64,000 bases of DNA from Sphingobacterium chungjuense (GCF_011316935.1 NZ_WLYS01000005.1:62001-126000); one strand, 5' to 3'; numbered from the stretch's first letter, positions 40,683 to 49,234 are shown. Numbers and translations: made by a program. The notes: a model not told the origin generated them from the letters alone.

Positions 40683-42218
40683 CTAAAGCGGCAATGTGAA
40701 GCTAAATGTAGAGCCTTTGTCGACTTCACTATCCACCCATAACGTCCCGCCATGCTTTTCAACAATCTGCTCGCAGATATACAAGCCTATTCCCATTCCT
40801 GGAAAATGCTGCTGAATGTGGCGAGCGCGATAGAAACGCTCAAATATCTTTTTCTGATCATTCAAACTGATACCCATTCCAAAATCTTGGACGGAGAATT
40901 TGATGTATTTGCTAATTACGGAAAGTGAAACTTTTATTTTTCGAGCTTTGGGCGAATATTTCACCGCGTTGGCTAGCAGATTTTTCACCACCTGACTGAG
41001 TTGCGCTTCATCCCCAACATAGGACCCATCAATACGACCCGACAGTATAATTTCATGGCTATCCGTTGTGCGACTCATAGATTCGACAGCTTCCTCTACC
41101 ATATTATTGAAGTCAAAGGCTTCGCGATGCACTTCCAGATTGCCCGATTGTATTTTAGAAACGTCTAATAGCTCCGCAATCAACCTATTCAGCCTATCCA
41201 GTTGGACATTGGCTTTGTCCATAATATCGATGATTTTGGCATCCGAGTCTTTCGGAAGCAAACGTGTAGCATACTGTAAATACCCCTTGACTGTTGTCAG
41301 TGGTGTTTTTAGTTCGTGACTTGCCACGGCCAAGAAATCGTCTTTACGCAATTCGATCGCGCGTCTATCCGTAATATCTTCAATCGCCAATAGGATACGA
41401 TCTTTGTAAGCGCCTTCTAATTCTATACGGTGTGCATTGAGCAACATGAGCTTTTGACCTATATGCGGGAAGTTGTGCTCCACCTCGAAGTCAAGCACTG
41501 GATTGTTTGTCGGAAGAATCTTCTCCAATAATTCTCTTAAAGCCTCGATGTTCCATTGTCCATTTCCCAAGTCGAACAATTTTCTGTTAATCGTTTCCGA
41601 TTTATTGACTTTAAAAGTCCGCATAAACTCTTCATTGGCTGTAAGCACTTTTAAATCAGAGTCCAACACCAGTAAGCTTTCACGAACAGTCTCCACAATA
41701 CTTTGCAAATACTCTTGACTCAACTGCAGACTGGCGGTACGTTCATCGATTTTTTGCTCCATCAATTCGCGCTCCAATTGCAGTTGTTGTTCCGCTTTTT
41801 TGCGCGAAGTCACATCATTCTGGACACCGATAAAGTGGCTTACATTACCTTCGCTATCTTTTATAGGGGATATGTACAGTTCATTCCAGAATAGCTCTCC
41901 ATCTTTATTGTAATTCCGAATTTCCACATTAGCATGTTTTCCATCTTTGACGGCCTTACGCAATTCTGCACGTACTGACTGCTGTCTATCCTCGCGCTGC
42001 AAAAAACGACAATTATGACCAATGATCTCCTTACGGCTATATCCACTAATCCGCTCAAAAGACTTATTGCAGTATACGATCGGGTTGTCAGGCAGGCTAT
42101 TATCGGTAATAATAATACCTGAAACACTAGCATCAAGCGCGGCATGATATAAGGGACTTACATCTGTCGTGCTCAAATTTGGAGCAATTGTTTGTGATGG
42201 ATCAAATTCGTTTTTCAT
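40683..42218 (-). CDS. LOV-domain blue-light sensor histidine kinase
   Basis: A 511-residue soluble kinase from the ATG at 42218. Order: LOV domain (about 22-140), a helical linker (about 140-170), a second PAS domain (about 172-285), HisKA with His301 in VASHELKTPL, and a HATPase domain with the N box NLLANAVKYSP, DFGMGIS and GMGIGLYICE. The LOV domain has all flavin contacts: the photoactive Cys70 in GHNCRFLQ, Asn102 and Asn112 in NYNKDGELFWN, and Gln133 in GVQNDVT. It should form a flavin-cysteinyl adduct in blue light that controls kinase activity. No membrane segment is present. No response regulator gene lies directly beside it; an orphan receiver is 5.6 kb away. Confidence 0.94.
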   Translation of the reverse strand: MKNEFDPSQTIAPNLSTTDVSPLYHAALDASVSGIIITDNSLPDNPIVYCNKSFERISGYSRKEIIGHNCRFLQREDRQQSVRAELRKAVKDGKHANVEIRNYNKDGELFWNELYISPIKDSEGNVSHFIGVQNDVTSRKKAEQQLQLERELMEQKIDERTASLQLSQEYLQSIVETVRESLLVLDSDLKVLTANEEFMRTFKVNKSETINRKLFDLGNGQWNIEALRELLEKILPTNNPVLDFEVEHNFPHIGQKLMLLNAHRIELEGAYKDRILLAIEDITDRRAIELRKDDFLAVASHELKTPLTTVKGYLQYATRLLPKDSDAKIIDIMDKANVQLDRLNRLIAELLDVSKIQSGNLEVHREAFDFNNMVEEAVESMSRTTDSHEIILSGRIDGSYVGDEAQLSQVVKNLLANAVKYSPKARKIKVSLSVISKYIKFSVQDFGMGISLNDQKKIFERFYRARHIQQHFPGMGIGLYICEQIVEKHGGTLWVDSEVDKGSTFSFTLPL

Positions 42219-42263
42219 AGATGTATTTTTACAGATTATCACCAAGAGCTTGACATGAGAGCC

Positions 42264-42485
42264 CTATCGTTCCAAGCCATCAAGCAATATTGTTGTCGCT
42301 ATGTGCTCACAATAATCTTCTGGATTACCAGCTGTTAACGCGCCCAAGTAAGCATTTGTAGCCCAACGTGAGCGCTTTGTAATGATGTCATTATTGATGA
42401 GCTTCTCCCGCACTTTTTCCGACAATGATCTTTTCAATTTGTTTTCAAATCGATTGTAGTGCTCATTAAAAACTATATCGTTCAT
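42264..42485 (-). CDS. Small unknown protein upstream of the LOV kinase
   Basis: 73 residues, basic and helical in the N-terminal half (FENKLKRSLSEKVREKL) with a C-terminal helix LGALTAGNPEDYCEHIATTILL. No signal peptide or membrane segment, and no family recognised. It ends 45 bases before the LOV kinase start on the same strand and is probably co-transcribed, so it may be a partner or modulator of the kinase. That role is an inference from position only. Confidence 0.6.
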   Translation of the reverse strand: MNDIVFNEHYNRFENKLKRSLSEKVREKLINNDIITKRSRWATNAYLGALTAGNPEDYCEHIATTILLDGLER

Positions 42486-42607
42486 TTATTTTTAATCGTT
42501 GTGTAATTGTATGCAACGATTGCAACTTTGAGGCCAAACATGGATTGTATTACCGCAAGCCATTCGATTCTTAAAGATTACGCATTTATAACGAATGGCT
42601 TACGTAT

Positions 42608-43348
42608 CTATACTTTTAATAAGTAATAGCAGGTATCTAATTTTGACTTACGCAATACAGGCAAAGCCACGTTGAATACCGGTACACCTTCCTTTGTCTT
42701 ACCTTCTAAGGTGCCGGCGTGGGCATGTCCGTGAAAGGCAGCAATCACATTACCTCGATTGATTGGCTCCGCTAGGCGAGAAGATCCTAAAAATGGAAAT
42801 AATACTTCGGGCTCACCAACAACTGTTTCTTTGATCGGTGCATAATGCAATAAGGCAATCTTTGGTATATCGGGATGTTCTTGATCTAAACGGGTAAGGG
42901 CACGTTCGAGCTGTAAAGACTCATTGACCACTTCGTGTACAAATGATTTCATCATGTCCTCGCCAAAAACAGATAGCATGTACTGATCAAAACCGCCACC
43001 AAATCCTTTGACACCTGCAAAACCCACGTCGGCCAACACGGTAGATTCGCCGTCAAGTATGGTCATTTTGTGTTCGGTCAAGATTTGTTTGATGATCTTT
43101 TGCCTTCCTTTTTCGTAATCGTGATTGCCTAGCACACCAACGACAGGAATCTGTAACGCCCGCAGATCCTCCGCTAAGATCGACGCTTCATCCTCATCGC
43201 CTGTATCCGTCAAATCACCACAAATTACTAATACATCTGCTTGGTGCGATACTTCTTCAAAAATCGCCTTCATCTTTCCGCGATCATTCATCTTGATATG
43301 TATGTCCGCCATAGCGGCAACTCTTTTCGGAGCACGTTTTGCATTCAT
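42608..43348 (-). CDS. Calcineurin-like metallophosphoesterase
   Basis: A 246-residue dinuclear metallophosphoesterase with the full motif set: ADIHIK (D-x-H), CGDLTDTGDE (GD), GNHDYEKG (GNHD), LLHYAP and FHGHAHAG (GHxH). Such enzymes hydrolyse nucleotides, cyclic nucleotides, phosphoproteins or nucleotide-linked adducts. It lies 6 bases after the nucleotidyltransferase gene on the same strand, which suggests a coupled pair in which one makes or transfers and the other removes a nucleotidyl group. Substrate unknown. Confidence 0.88.
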   Translation of the reverse strand: MNAKRAPKRVAAMADIHIKMNDRGKMKAIFEEVSHQADVLVICGDLTDTGDEDEASILAEDLRALQIPVVGVLGNHDYEKGRQKIIKQILTEHKMTILDGESTVLADVGFAGVKGFGGGFDQYMLSVFGEDMMKSFVHEVVNESLQLERALTRLDQEHPDIPKIALLHYAPIKETVVGEPEVLFPFLGSSRLAEPINRGNVIAAFHGHAHAGTLEGKTKEGVPVFNVALPVLRKSKLDTCYYLLKV

Positions 43349-43354
43349 AATTAT

Positions 43355-44098
43355 TTAAATTGTGGTAATGGTATATGATTTATAATTCCATTCTTTAATA
43401 TCTACCTGGTATTGCGTCTGATCGATCAGCGGTCCGCGACATACCTTTTCTACTGGCGCCGGAAGATCATACTGCTCGAGTGCACGCGCGATCAATTCAT
43501 CAAATAACCATTTTGGTATAATGGAGCGATAATCTGCGGGATATACAAATTGAAAGGTAAGCAGTTGTGCCAATAGAATATGCCAGTGTCGATCCATTCG
43601 TGACAACAAATGCTTCCAATCAACATGTTGGCCATAGCGCAATAGTATATGATTCACATCGGCACTATCGTTACGTTCTCGATTTTGCACATACAATTTG
43701 CACCAAATCAATTCTTCTACAGGAATAAATTTCACGGGAAGTTCGGCGAACTCACCTTCGCTCGCACGTTCGTACCAGCCATCATCCACTGTACAAATGT
43801 TGTTGACGGTATCAAAGATGATATCAATAAAGTATTCACCGTGGAAAACCTTCGCCAACCAACGTACATCTGTGAGCTCGGTGCGGTATCCTTTTTCGGC
43901 AAAGGCTTTCAAGATTTTTGGATATTCGCTGCTTTTGCAAAAGATATCCAAATCTTTTGTATCTCTAAATATGCCTGTATATTGAAACATAGCGAATGCT
44001 CCGCCCAACATAAACTGACAGTCATTATCGTAAATTAACTGCAAGGCATCCTTGTAGAAGGCTTGAGATTCTAATTTCTGTTTTTCTGTTTCTATCAT
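43355..44098 (-). CDS. AbiEii-like nucleotidyltransferase-fold protein
   Basis: A 247-residue protein with a Pol-beta-type nucleotidyltransferase core. The signature GGAFAMFQYTGIFRDTKDLDIF fits the GG-x(8)-R-x-TxDxD pattern of the AbiEii/DUF1814-like group, and a third Asp is in FIDIIFD. A helical C-terminal half follows (KFIPVEELIWCKLYVQNRER). Relatives act as toxins, tRNA-modifying enzymes or antibiotic nucleotidyltransferases. The gene is tightly coupled to the metallophosphoesterase and follows a 64-residue acidic protein by 15 bases. No partner antitoxin is recognised; a defence role is not demonstrated. Confidence 0.8.
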   Translation of the reverse strand: MIETEKQKLESQAFYKDALQLIYDNDCQFMLGGAFAMFQYTGIFRDTKDLDIFCKSSEYPKILKAFAEKGYRTELTDVRWLAKVFHGEYFIDIIFDTVNNICTVDDGWYERASEGEFAELPVKFIPVEELIWCKLYVQNRERNDSADVNHILLRYGQHVDWKHLLSRMDRHWHILLAQLLTFQFVYPADYRSIIPKWLFDELIARALEQYDLPAPVEKVCRGPLIDQTQYQVDIKEWNYKSYTITTI

Positions 44099-44113
44099 AT
44101 CACTAATCCTCCA

Positions 44114-44308
44114 TTATACGGCTAACAAATCTTCTAATACGCGCTCGTCTTCACCTGGGAATCCGCGATCGGGAATTGGCGGCATATGTATTGTTGGATC
44201 GCCTTCTTCTAATGGGGTGGGGTGATCGCGCTCTTCTGGATCGGGCACGTCCTCATAATCAGGAATCGCAAAAAGGGGATTTCTTCTATTATATGTCGTG
44301 GTACTCAT
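44114..44308 (-). CDS. Small acidic proline-rich protein of unknown function
   Basis: 64 residues with an unusual composition: rich in Pro, Asp and Glu (for example PDPEERDHP and PIPDRGFPGEDE), with no membrane segment. It is likely disordered. It lies 15 bases upstream of the nucleotidyltransferase gene on the same strand, and may be the first gene of a run ending in the LOV kinase. No homologue recognised; the coding call rests on the operon position and the distinctive, non-random composition. Confidence 0.55.
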   Translation of the reverse strand: MSTTTYNRRNPLFAIPDYEDVPDPEERDHPTPLEEGDPTIHMPPIPDRGFPGEDERVLEDLLAV

Positions 44309-44380
44309 AGCTCTTTATTTAGTAGATGTTTAAAAACGTCGCTTAATCATAACAGCGCAAAGCTGAAATGGTTGTTGCAT

Positions 44381-44394
44381 AAATAAGCTTATTT
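44381..44394. promoter_or_regulatory. 14-bp palindrome in the divergent promoter region
   Basis: The palindrome AAATAAGCTTATTT lies midway between the 64-residue gene (minus) and the mscS-type gene (plus). It is a perfect dyad and could be an operator for the two divergent operons, but AT-rich palindromes of this length also occur by chance. Confidence 0.35.
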
Positions 44395-44463
44395 GCTACA
44401 GCATACATTGAGCACTGCATAAATGGCAAACATGTCACTAGAAGATTTGTTGTACAAAAAGCT

Positions 44464-46719
44464 ATGACGAAAAAGACTTACCATGCCATGCATACATGGT
44501 TTATAGGCATATTGATGTGGTCGGCACTGCCACTTTATGCACAACAAGACAGTATATCTGATAATAGTAACAGCGCTGATACGACATCTATTGTTAGAAA
44601 TGATTCAATAGATACTACAAAGCAAGCCTCTGGGCAACAACCCGTGGTCGTCGATCTGAAATTAAACGCGCTACAAGGGCGAGTTGTCGCCTTGGCGCAA
44701 GAGATTGATAGTGCCAAAGCGGATCAAGACACGTTGCGAAACAATGTGGGGATTTTGGATTCTGCCATGCAACCATCGACCGTCTTCTTGAACGACAAGG
44801 TTCGGGACATCACCGTATTAAAGCGGGAGATAAGCCGATATAGACAGGATTTACAGATACAACGTCAAAAGCAAGGCACATCTACTAATAATGACAGCAA
44901 TCGTGTAGATGGGGTTTTGCATGAATTGCAATTAGGTATAGAAGATTCACTAATGGGTCTTGATAGGCGATTAGATGGACTTTTGGCCAATCTGGTACAG
45001 ATTCGCGAAAACCTGACGAATCCTATATTGACAGATTCCTTAGCGTTAGATTCTAGCTACAGTGCCACCATGGACATGCCAACAAGACGACGCGTGATGA
45101 CCTCCATTCGCAATAACTTGGATAGTGATAAACCATTGGAGCAGTTTTTTGATTACGCCGCTTGGAGTAGTCGTGTCTTATTGATTTTACTCACTTTAGG
45201 ATACCTATATTGGATTTTCCGATTAGGTAAAGAGGAAGAAAGCACTAACCAACGGTGGCGTCTGTTTAAGCATTTTCCACTCTGGATTCCGTTGGTCAAA
45301 TCCCTTATTTTCTTTTTAATCTTATTGCCGTTAACCGCTTATGTGATTCCTATTTTCATCATACAGATGAGTTATCTCATCATCTTTATGCTGCTGTATG
45401 GCTTACATTATAGTCAGTTTTCAACGGCCCAAAAGAATGCAGTTCATATCGTATTTGGTGTATTTCTATTACTTATTGTCGCTAATCTTATTATTTCACA
45501 GGCGTTGTGGATCCGATTGGTAGCTGGCGTGTTAAATATTTTTGGTTTAATAATCACATGGCGTATCGGTCAACCTACTAAAGAAGGTGAGCCAGCCAAT
45601 CATATCAAACCCATTGCCAAGTGGGCGATCTTGCTTGGATTCACTGTCTCCATCATAAGTAATATCTTTGGCTATGTATATTTGGCACGCATTAGCAGTA
45701 TTGCAGCCAGCGTAGGACTTATTCAAGCGCTAGCTTTGCGTGCATTCAGCACCATGCTGTTGAAAGATTTAGATCAGCATTATAATAAGGTTTCACAGGA
45801 AAATCTGATCCGCCGATTCGATCTGCAACGCATGCTAGGAAGTTTGAACAGGCTGATTTCGTTGGTATCCTTTATAATCGTTGCCATTGTGTTGGTCAAC
45901 AATTTAAACATCACGACACGTACAGCAAACTTTTTGCAAGGTGTGCTTTATAAAGAACATACTTTAGGTAGTATCACCTTTAATTATGCCAACTTATTAC
46001 TGGCTGCCTTAGTTTTATGGGGTTCCAATTGGTTGCAAAAGAATTTGAAGCATCTGTTGAATGACCCATCTTCGGATGAGTTGCAGATGAAACGAATGAC
46101 TTTATTTCCGCTATTTAGGCTAATTTTAGTTGTCGTAAGTTTTTTCTTTGCAATCAGTATTCTTGGATTGGGATTGGACAAATTGACCGTGATTGTAGGT
46201 GCACTAACGGTCGGTATTGGTTTTGGTTTGCAAAACATCATCAACAATCTCGTATCCGGTGTGATATTGGTCTTCGAAAAACCATTCAAGATCGGTGACT
46301 ACATAGAGTTAGCCGATAAAAAAGGGCAGGTGCTGGAGATCGGAATTCGCTCTAGCGTACTATTGACAGATCAAGGTGCAAAAGTGATTATTCCAAATGC
46401 CGACCTATTTTCAGGTCGCTTGGTCAATTGGACTTTTTCATCCACCGATATTAGAGTAAATTTAGATTTATCGATCACAGGCAGTAACAACATTGATGAT
46501 GTAAAAGAGCGTTTGCGTAATCGTCTGAAAAACGATCGGTTTGTAGATAAATCCATTCCGATAAAAGTGTACACCAAGGATATCCAGCCAGATACGTATA
46601 AAATTTCTATCCAAGTGGGCGTCAAAAATGTAAGACAAATTGAGCGATTTAGAAGTCAGTTTTTAGAAGGAATGAAAGAAGAATTACATACATTGGACGT
46701 GAATATTGCGTCTGTATAA
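44464..46719 (+). CDS. MscS-family mechanosensitive ion channel with signal peptide and coiled-coil region
   Basis: A 751-residue channel that opens under membrane tension to release solutes at hypo-osmotic shock. Signal peptide (residues 1-27), a coiled-coil periplasmic N-terminal region (about 60-200), several membrane helices, and the C-terminal MscS core with the pore helix VGALTVGIGFGLQNIINNLVSGV and the cytoplasmic beta domain (VFEKPFKIGDYIEL). The size is closer to MscK or YbdG-type large channels than to plain MscS. A sensor kinase gene starts 17 bases after the stop codon, which suggests co-transcription. Confidence 0.92.
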   Translation: MTKKTYHAMHTWFIGILMWSALPLYAQQDSISDNSNSADTTSIVRNDSIDTTKQASGQQPVVVDLKLNALQGRVVALAQEIDSAKADQDTLRNNVGILDSAMQPSTVFLNDKVRDITVLKREISRYRQDLQIQRQKQGTSTNNDSNRVDGVLHELQLGIEDSLMGLDRRLDGLLANLVQIRENLTNPILTDSLALDSSYSATMDMPTRRRVMTSIRNNLDSDKPLEQFFDYAAWSSRVLLILLTLGYLYWIFRLGKEEESTNQRWRLFKHFPLWIPLVKSLIFFLILLPLTAYVIPIFIIQMSYLIIFMLLYGLHYSQFSTAQKNAVHIVFGVFLLLIVANLIISQALWIRLVAGVLNIFGLIITWRIGQPTKEGEPANHIKPIAKWAILLGFTVSIISNIFGYVYLARISSIAASVGLIQALALRAFSTMLLKDLDQHYNKVSQENLIRRFDLQRMLGSLNRLISLVSFIIVAIVLVNNLNITTRTANFLQGVLYKEHTLGSITFNYANLLLAALVLWGSNWLQKNLKHLLNDPSSDELQMKRMTLFPLFRLILVVVSFFFAISILGLGLDKLTVIVGALTVGIGFGLQNIINNLVSGVILVFEKPFKIGDYIELADKKGQVLEIGIRSSVLLTDQGAKVIIPNADLFSGRLVNWTFSSTDIRVNLDLSITGSNNIDDVKERLRNRLKNDRFVDKSIPIKVYTKDIQPDTYKISIQVGVKNVRQIERFRSQFLEGMKEELHTLDVNIASV

Positions 46720-46736
46720 CCGTTGGAGAATATAAA

Positions 46737-47750
46737 ATGAGTGATCAACAAACAATTATGCTGGAGACCTTGCGTCAATCTAGCGTGGCAACGGCTATTT
46801 ATACGTCGACGGCATTGCATATCGGATTTATTAATGAAGGTATGCTAGGTATCTGGGAACATACTAATGATAATGAAGTCATACAATTTCCAGATCTACT
46901 GCCCGACGGAGATCAGCAATATCTTGCGAGCTTACTTTCCGATGTTTGGAATCAAGGAATCCCGTTTCGCCTGACGGCCTATCCTGTAGCCATGAGTACT
47001 AATAAAACTGGTAGCAGGCTGTATGCAGATATCTATTTGCAGCCAATCCTGAATTCGAATGGCACAACAGAGTCTATGATCCATACAATGCAAGAAGTAC
47101 AAAACCCCTTGGTGGATTTGCACATTGGCAATATGCAGAGCAAAGACATATTGGCCGACGAAAAGTTGCAACAATGGAGTCGTGCGCTTTCGCACGATCT
47201 ACGCAACCCGCTATCCGTTGCGAAGTTAGGAATGCAATACATGCAATCTCGTAGGCAAATGACGCCTGAAGAACATCAAAAATGGGTGACGATGGTGATC
47301 GATGCTTTGCAAAGTGTCGAAACCTTGATTACGGATGTAGTAGAAGTGAGCCGTAAAGAAGCCCCTTCAGCCACCGCGACCAATGTTTCTTGCCTAGTTC
47401 ATGCAATTTATAAACGAAATCCCTTACTGCTAGGGCAGGATACGAGTAAATTGGATTTTGGCAGTATGCGAGCTGTCACGGCAGACTCAAATCTATTGTA
47501 TGCCATATTCAATTTAGCGATCCAAAGTGCTGGCCAATTGTCCGATGGTACTTCGCATTTCCCTGTGATAATTACCTGCAATCAAACCGCTAACCAGGTA
47601 CAGTATAGCCTGAAGTATGGTGATTGCGAGAAAGAGCAAAAATTGGTCGGCTTAACCGTTTTAGAGTACTGGATACAGCAAATCAAAGGCGCAGAGATCG
47701 TACTGGATTTAGCCAATAAACAGCTAATCTTAAATTTTCCCATTTTATAA
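46737..47750 (+). CDS. PAS sensor histidine kinase-like protein with degenerate ATPase domain
   Basis: A 337-residue protein with an N-terminal PAS-like domain (about 12-120) and a HisKA helix hairpin with the phospho-acceptor His153 in LSHDLRNPLS. The C-terminal part has the length of an ATPase domain, but the N box reads NLAIQSAGQL, and no DxGxG or GxGxG glycine loops are seen. It therefore probably cannot bind ATP normally. It could accept phosphate from another kinase, act as phosphatase or dimerise with the LOV kinase. It lies between mscS and the receiver gene. Confidence 0.8.
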   Translation: MSDQQTIMLETLRQSSVATAIYTSTALHIGFINEGMLGIWEHTNDNEVIQFPDLLPDGDQQYLASLLSDVWNQGIPFRLTAYPVAMSTNKTGSRLYADIYLQPILNSNGTTESMIHTMQEVQNPLVDLHIGNMQSKDILADEKLQQWSRALSHDLRNPLSVAKLGMQYMQSRRQMTPEEHQKWVTMVIDALQSVETLITDVVEVSRKEAPSATATNVSCLVHAIYKRNPLLLGQDTSKLDFGSMRAVTADSNLLYAIFNLAIQSAGQLSDGTSHFPVIITCNQTANQVQYSLKYGDCEKEQKLVGLTVLEYWIQQIKGAEIVLDLANKQLILNFPIL

Positions 47751-47880
47751 TTTTATTTTTCGCCAAAATAAACTTTCTGGTATGAGAATTGGTCTATAAT
47801 AGTACAGACAAGTTAACCGCATTTTTGGAAGAAAAGAAGTGCAGTATTAGGCGGCTGCAACGTATAGATAGCAGATAATT

Positions 47881-48252
47881 ATGGCACAGAAAAAAGTTTT
47901 CATTTGTGATGATGATAAGGGAATAACAGATATGTTGGAAATGGTATTGGAATTGGAAGATGTAGACACCATCACCGAGACCGATAGCATTTACGCTTAC
48001 GACAAAATGATCGAGTTTAAACCGGATATTCTAATTGTAGATCTATGGATGCCGGTAGTGACAGGAGATCAGTTAATTAAGAAAATTCGCGCTAGTGAAG
48101 AGCTCAAGCATATTTTTATCATTTGTATTTCTGCAAGTCGCGATGGTTTGCAGGTAGCGAATGAAGCGGGAGCTAATACCTTTATTGCGAAACCTTTCGA
48201 CGTGGACGAATTTTTGACGACTGTTGAAAATGCGGTAATTAGCGCCGCCTAA
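47881..48252 (+). CDS. Stand-alone receiver-domain response regulator
   Basis: A 123-residue CheY-like protein consisting only of a receiver domain. The acidic pocket is DDD at residues 10-12, the phosphate acceptor is Asp54 (LIVDLWMP) and the conserved Lys is in IAKPF near residue 104. With no output domain it must act by protein contact or as a phosphate sink. It is 130 bases after the degenerate kinase and may share its message. Orphan receivers of this size next to LOV kinases are known as LovR in Caulobacter, where they are phosphate sinks. Confidence 0.92.
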   Translation: MAQKKVFICDDDKGITDMLEMVLELEDVDTITETDSIYAYDKMIEFKPDILIVDLWMPVVTGDQLIKKIRASEELKHIFIICISASRDGLQVANEAGANTFIAKPFDVDEFLTTVENAVISAA

Positions 48253-48343
48253 ATAGCTGGCTCTATTTCAAGCATTGCGCAGTAGAAGTTTGGATACTAC
48301 ACTAATTTTCTAAATTGTTCTGATTGTGATAAATTAGATATTA

Positions 48344-48383
48344 ACAACTAGAGCCGAGATATTACTATCTCGGCTCTAGTTGT
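48344..48383. terminator. Strong hairpin between converging receiver and hydrolase genes
   Basis: A perfect 17-bp stem (48344-48360 with 48367-48383) and 6-base loop, 91 bases after the receiver gene and 23 bases before the end of the converging hydrolase gene. T-rich tracts occur farther on both sides, so it may serve both directions. Confidence 0.7.
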
Positions 48384-48406
48384 ATTAAGCAATTTGTTTT
48401 TTCAAC

Positions 48407-49234
48407 TTACGATTCTAGGAATTGAATCAAATCTTTATTCAATTGCTCGGTGTGAGTGACATTCAGTCCGTGTGGCGCATCATCATATACTTTGAATTCA
48501 CTTCCGGAGATTAGCTTCGCGGCCTGTTCTCCTGAAGTAGCGATTGGCACTGTATTATCTTCCTTACCGTGAATAATTAGCGTAGGCAAGGTGATTTTCT
48601 CTGTTTCAGCTCTAAAATCAGTATCCATCCAAGCCTTTGCCGCTTCAATCGTAGCCTCCGCATTCGCTGCAGATGATACTGCCAAATCTGCATCTAATTG
48701 AGATTCTGGAACGGCATCAGGTTTCTTATCTACATTGTAAAATTGCTGGTGAAACTCTTTCAAGAAGGCCATGCGATCCTCTTTCAAGTTTGCTAAAATA
48801 TCATCCAAATCTTCCTGTGGCACGCCATCAGGATTATCATCCTTTTGTTTTACCAATGGAATAATCGACGCTACGAATGCTAATTTGGAGATTCGATCTG
48901 TTCCGTAATTAGTTACATATCTAATCACTTCACCACCACCCATCGAAAATCCAACCAATGTAACTTCTTTCAAATCCAATTCTTCCAGTAATGCATGTAG
49001 ATCAGAGCTCAAGCTATCGTAATCGTACGCATTGCCGGTAGTTGAATCACCAAAACCACGACGATCATAAGCAATAACACGATATCCCGCATCTGCCAAT
49101 GCGCTAATTTGGTTATTCCATGAGGTATGACTCAAAGGCCAACCATGTATTAAAACGACCGGCTTACCTGATCCTTGATCTTGGTAATGAATATCTACTA
49201 ATTGTCCGTCATTCTTATTTGTAATTTTTGCCAT
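48407..49234 (-). CDS. Alpha/beta hydrolase (chloroperoxidase/arylesterase-like)
   Basis: A 275-residue alpha/beta-fold hydrolase of the non-heme haloperoxidase-like group. Oxyanion HGWPLSH, nucleophile Ser in LVGFSMGGGEV, acid Asp in HGKEDNTVP and His in DDAPHGLN form the triad and loops. Such enzymes act on esters or perhydrolyse acids; the halogenase name is historical. It is the last gene in the katE operon (DoxX-like gene 18 bases upstream), which suits a peroxide-linked role, but the substrate is unknown. Confidence 0.9.
   Translation of the reverse strand: MAKITNKNDGQLVDIHYQDQGSGKPVVLIHGWPLSHTSWNNQISALADAGYRVIAYDRRGFGDSTTGNAYDYDSLSSDLHALLEELDLKEVTLVGFSMGGGEVIRYVTNYGTDRISKLAFVASIIPLVKQKDDNPDGVPQEDLDDILANLKEDRMAFLKEFHQQFYNVDKKPDAVPESQLDADLAVSSAANAEATIEAAKAWMDTDFRAETEKITLPTLIIHGKEDNTVPIATSGEQAAKLISGSEFKVYDDAPHGLNVTHTEQLNKDLIQFLES

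Noticed and set aside
40673-40696. Short inverted repeat at the end of the LOV kinase gene
   Set aside because: Stem of only about 7 bp overlapping coding sequence; the T run is on the wrong side for termination.
42535-42542. Shared CAAACATG octamer (also 44427-44434) as a common promoter in the signalling region
   Set aside because: Only two copies, one mismatch from the -7 consensus, and they lie at different distances from the start codons; chance cannot be excluded.
42557-42601. Inverted repeat AAGCCATTCG / CGAATGGCTT after the metallophosphoesterase gene
   Set aside because: A 10-bp stem with a 25-base loop and no T run; too weak to call a terminator, though it could be a weak hairpin.
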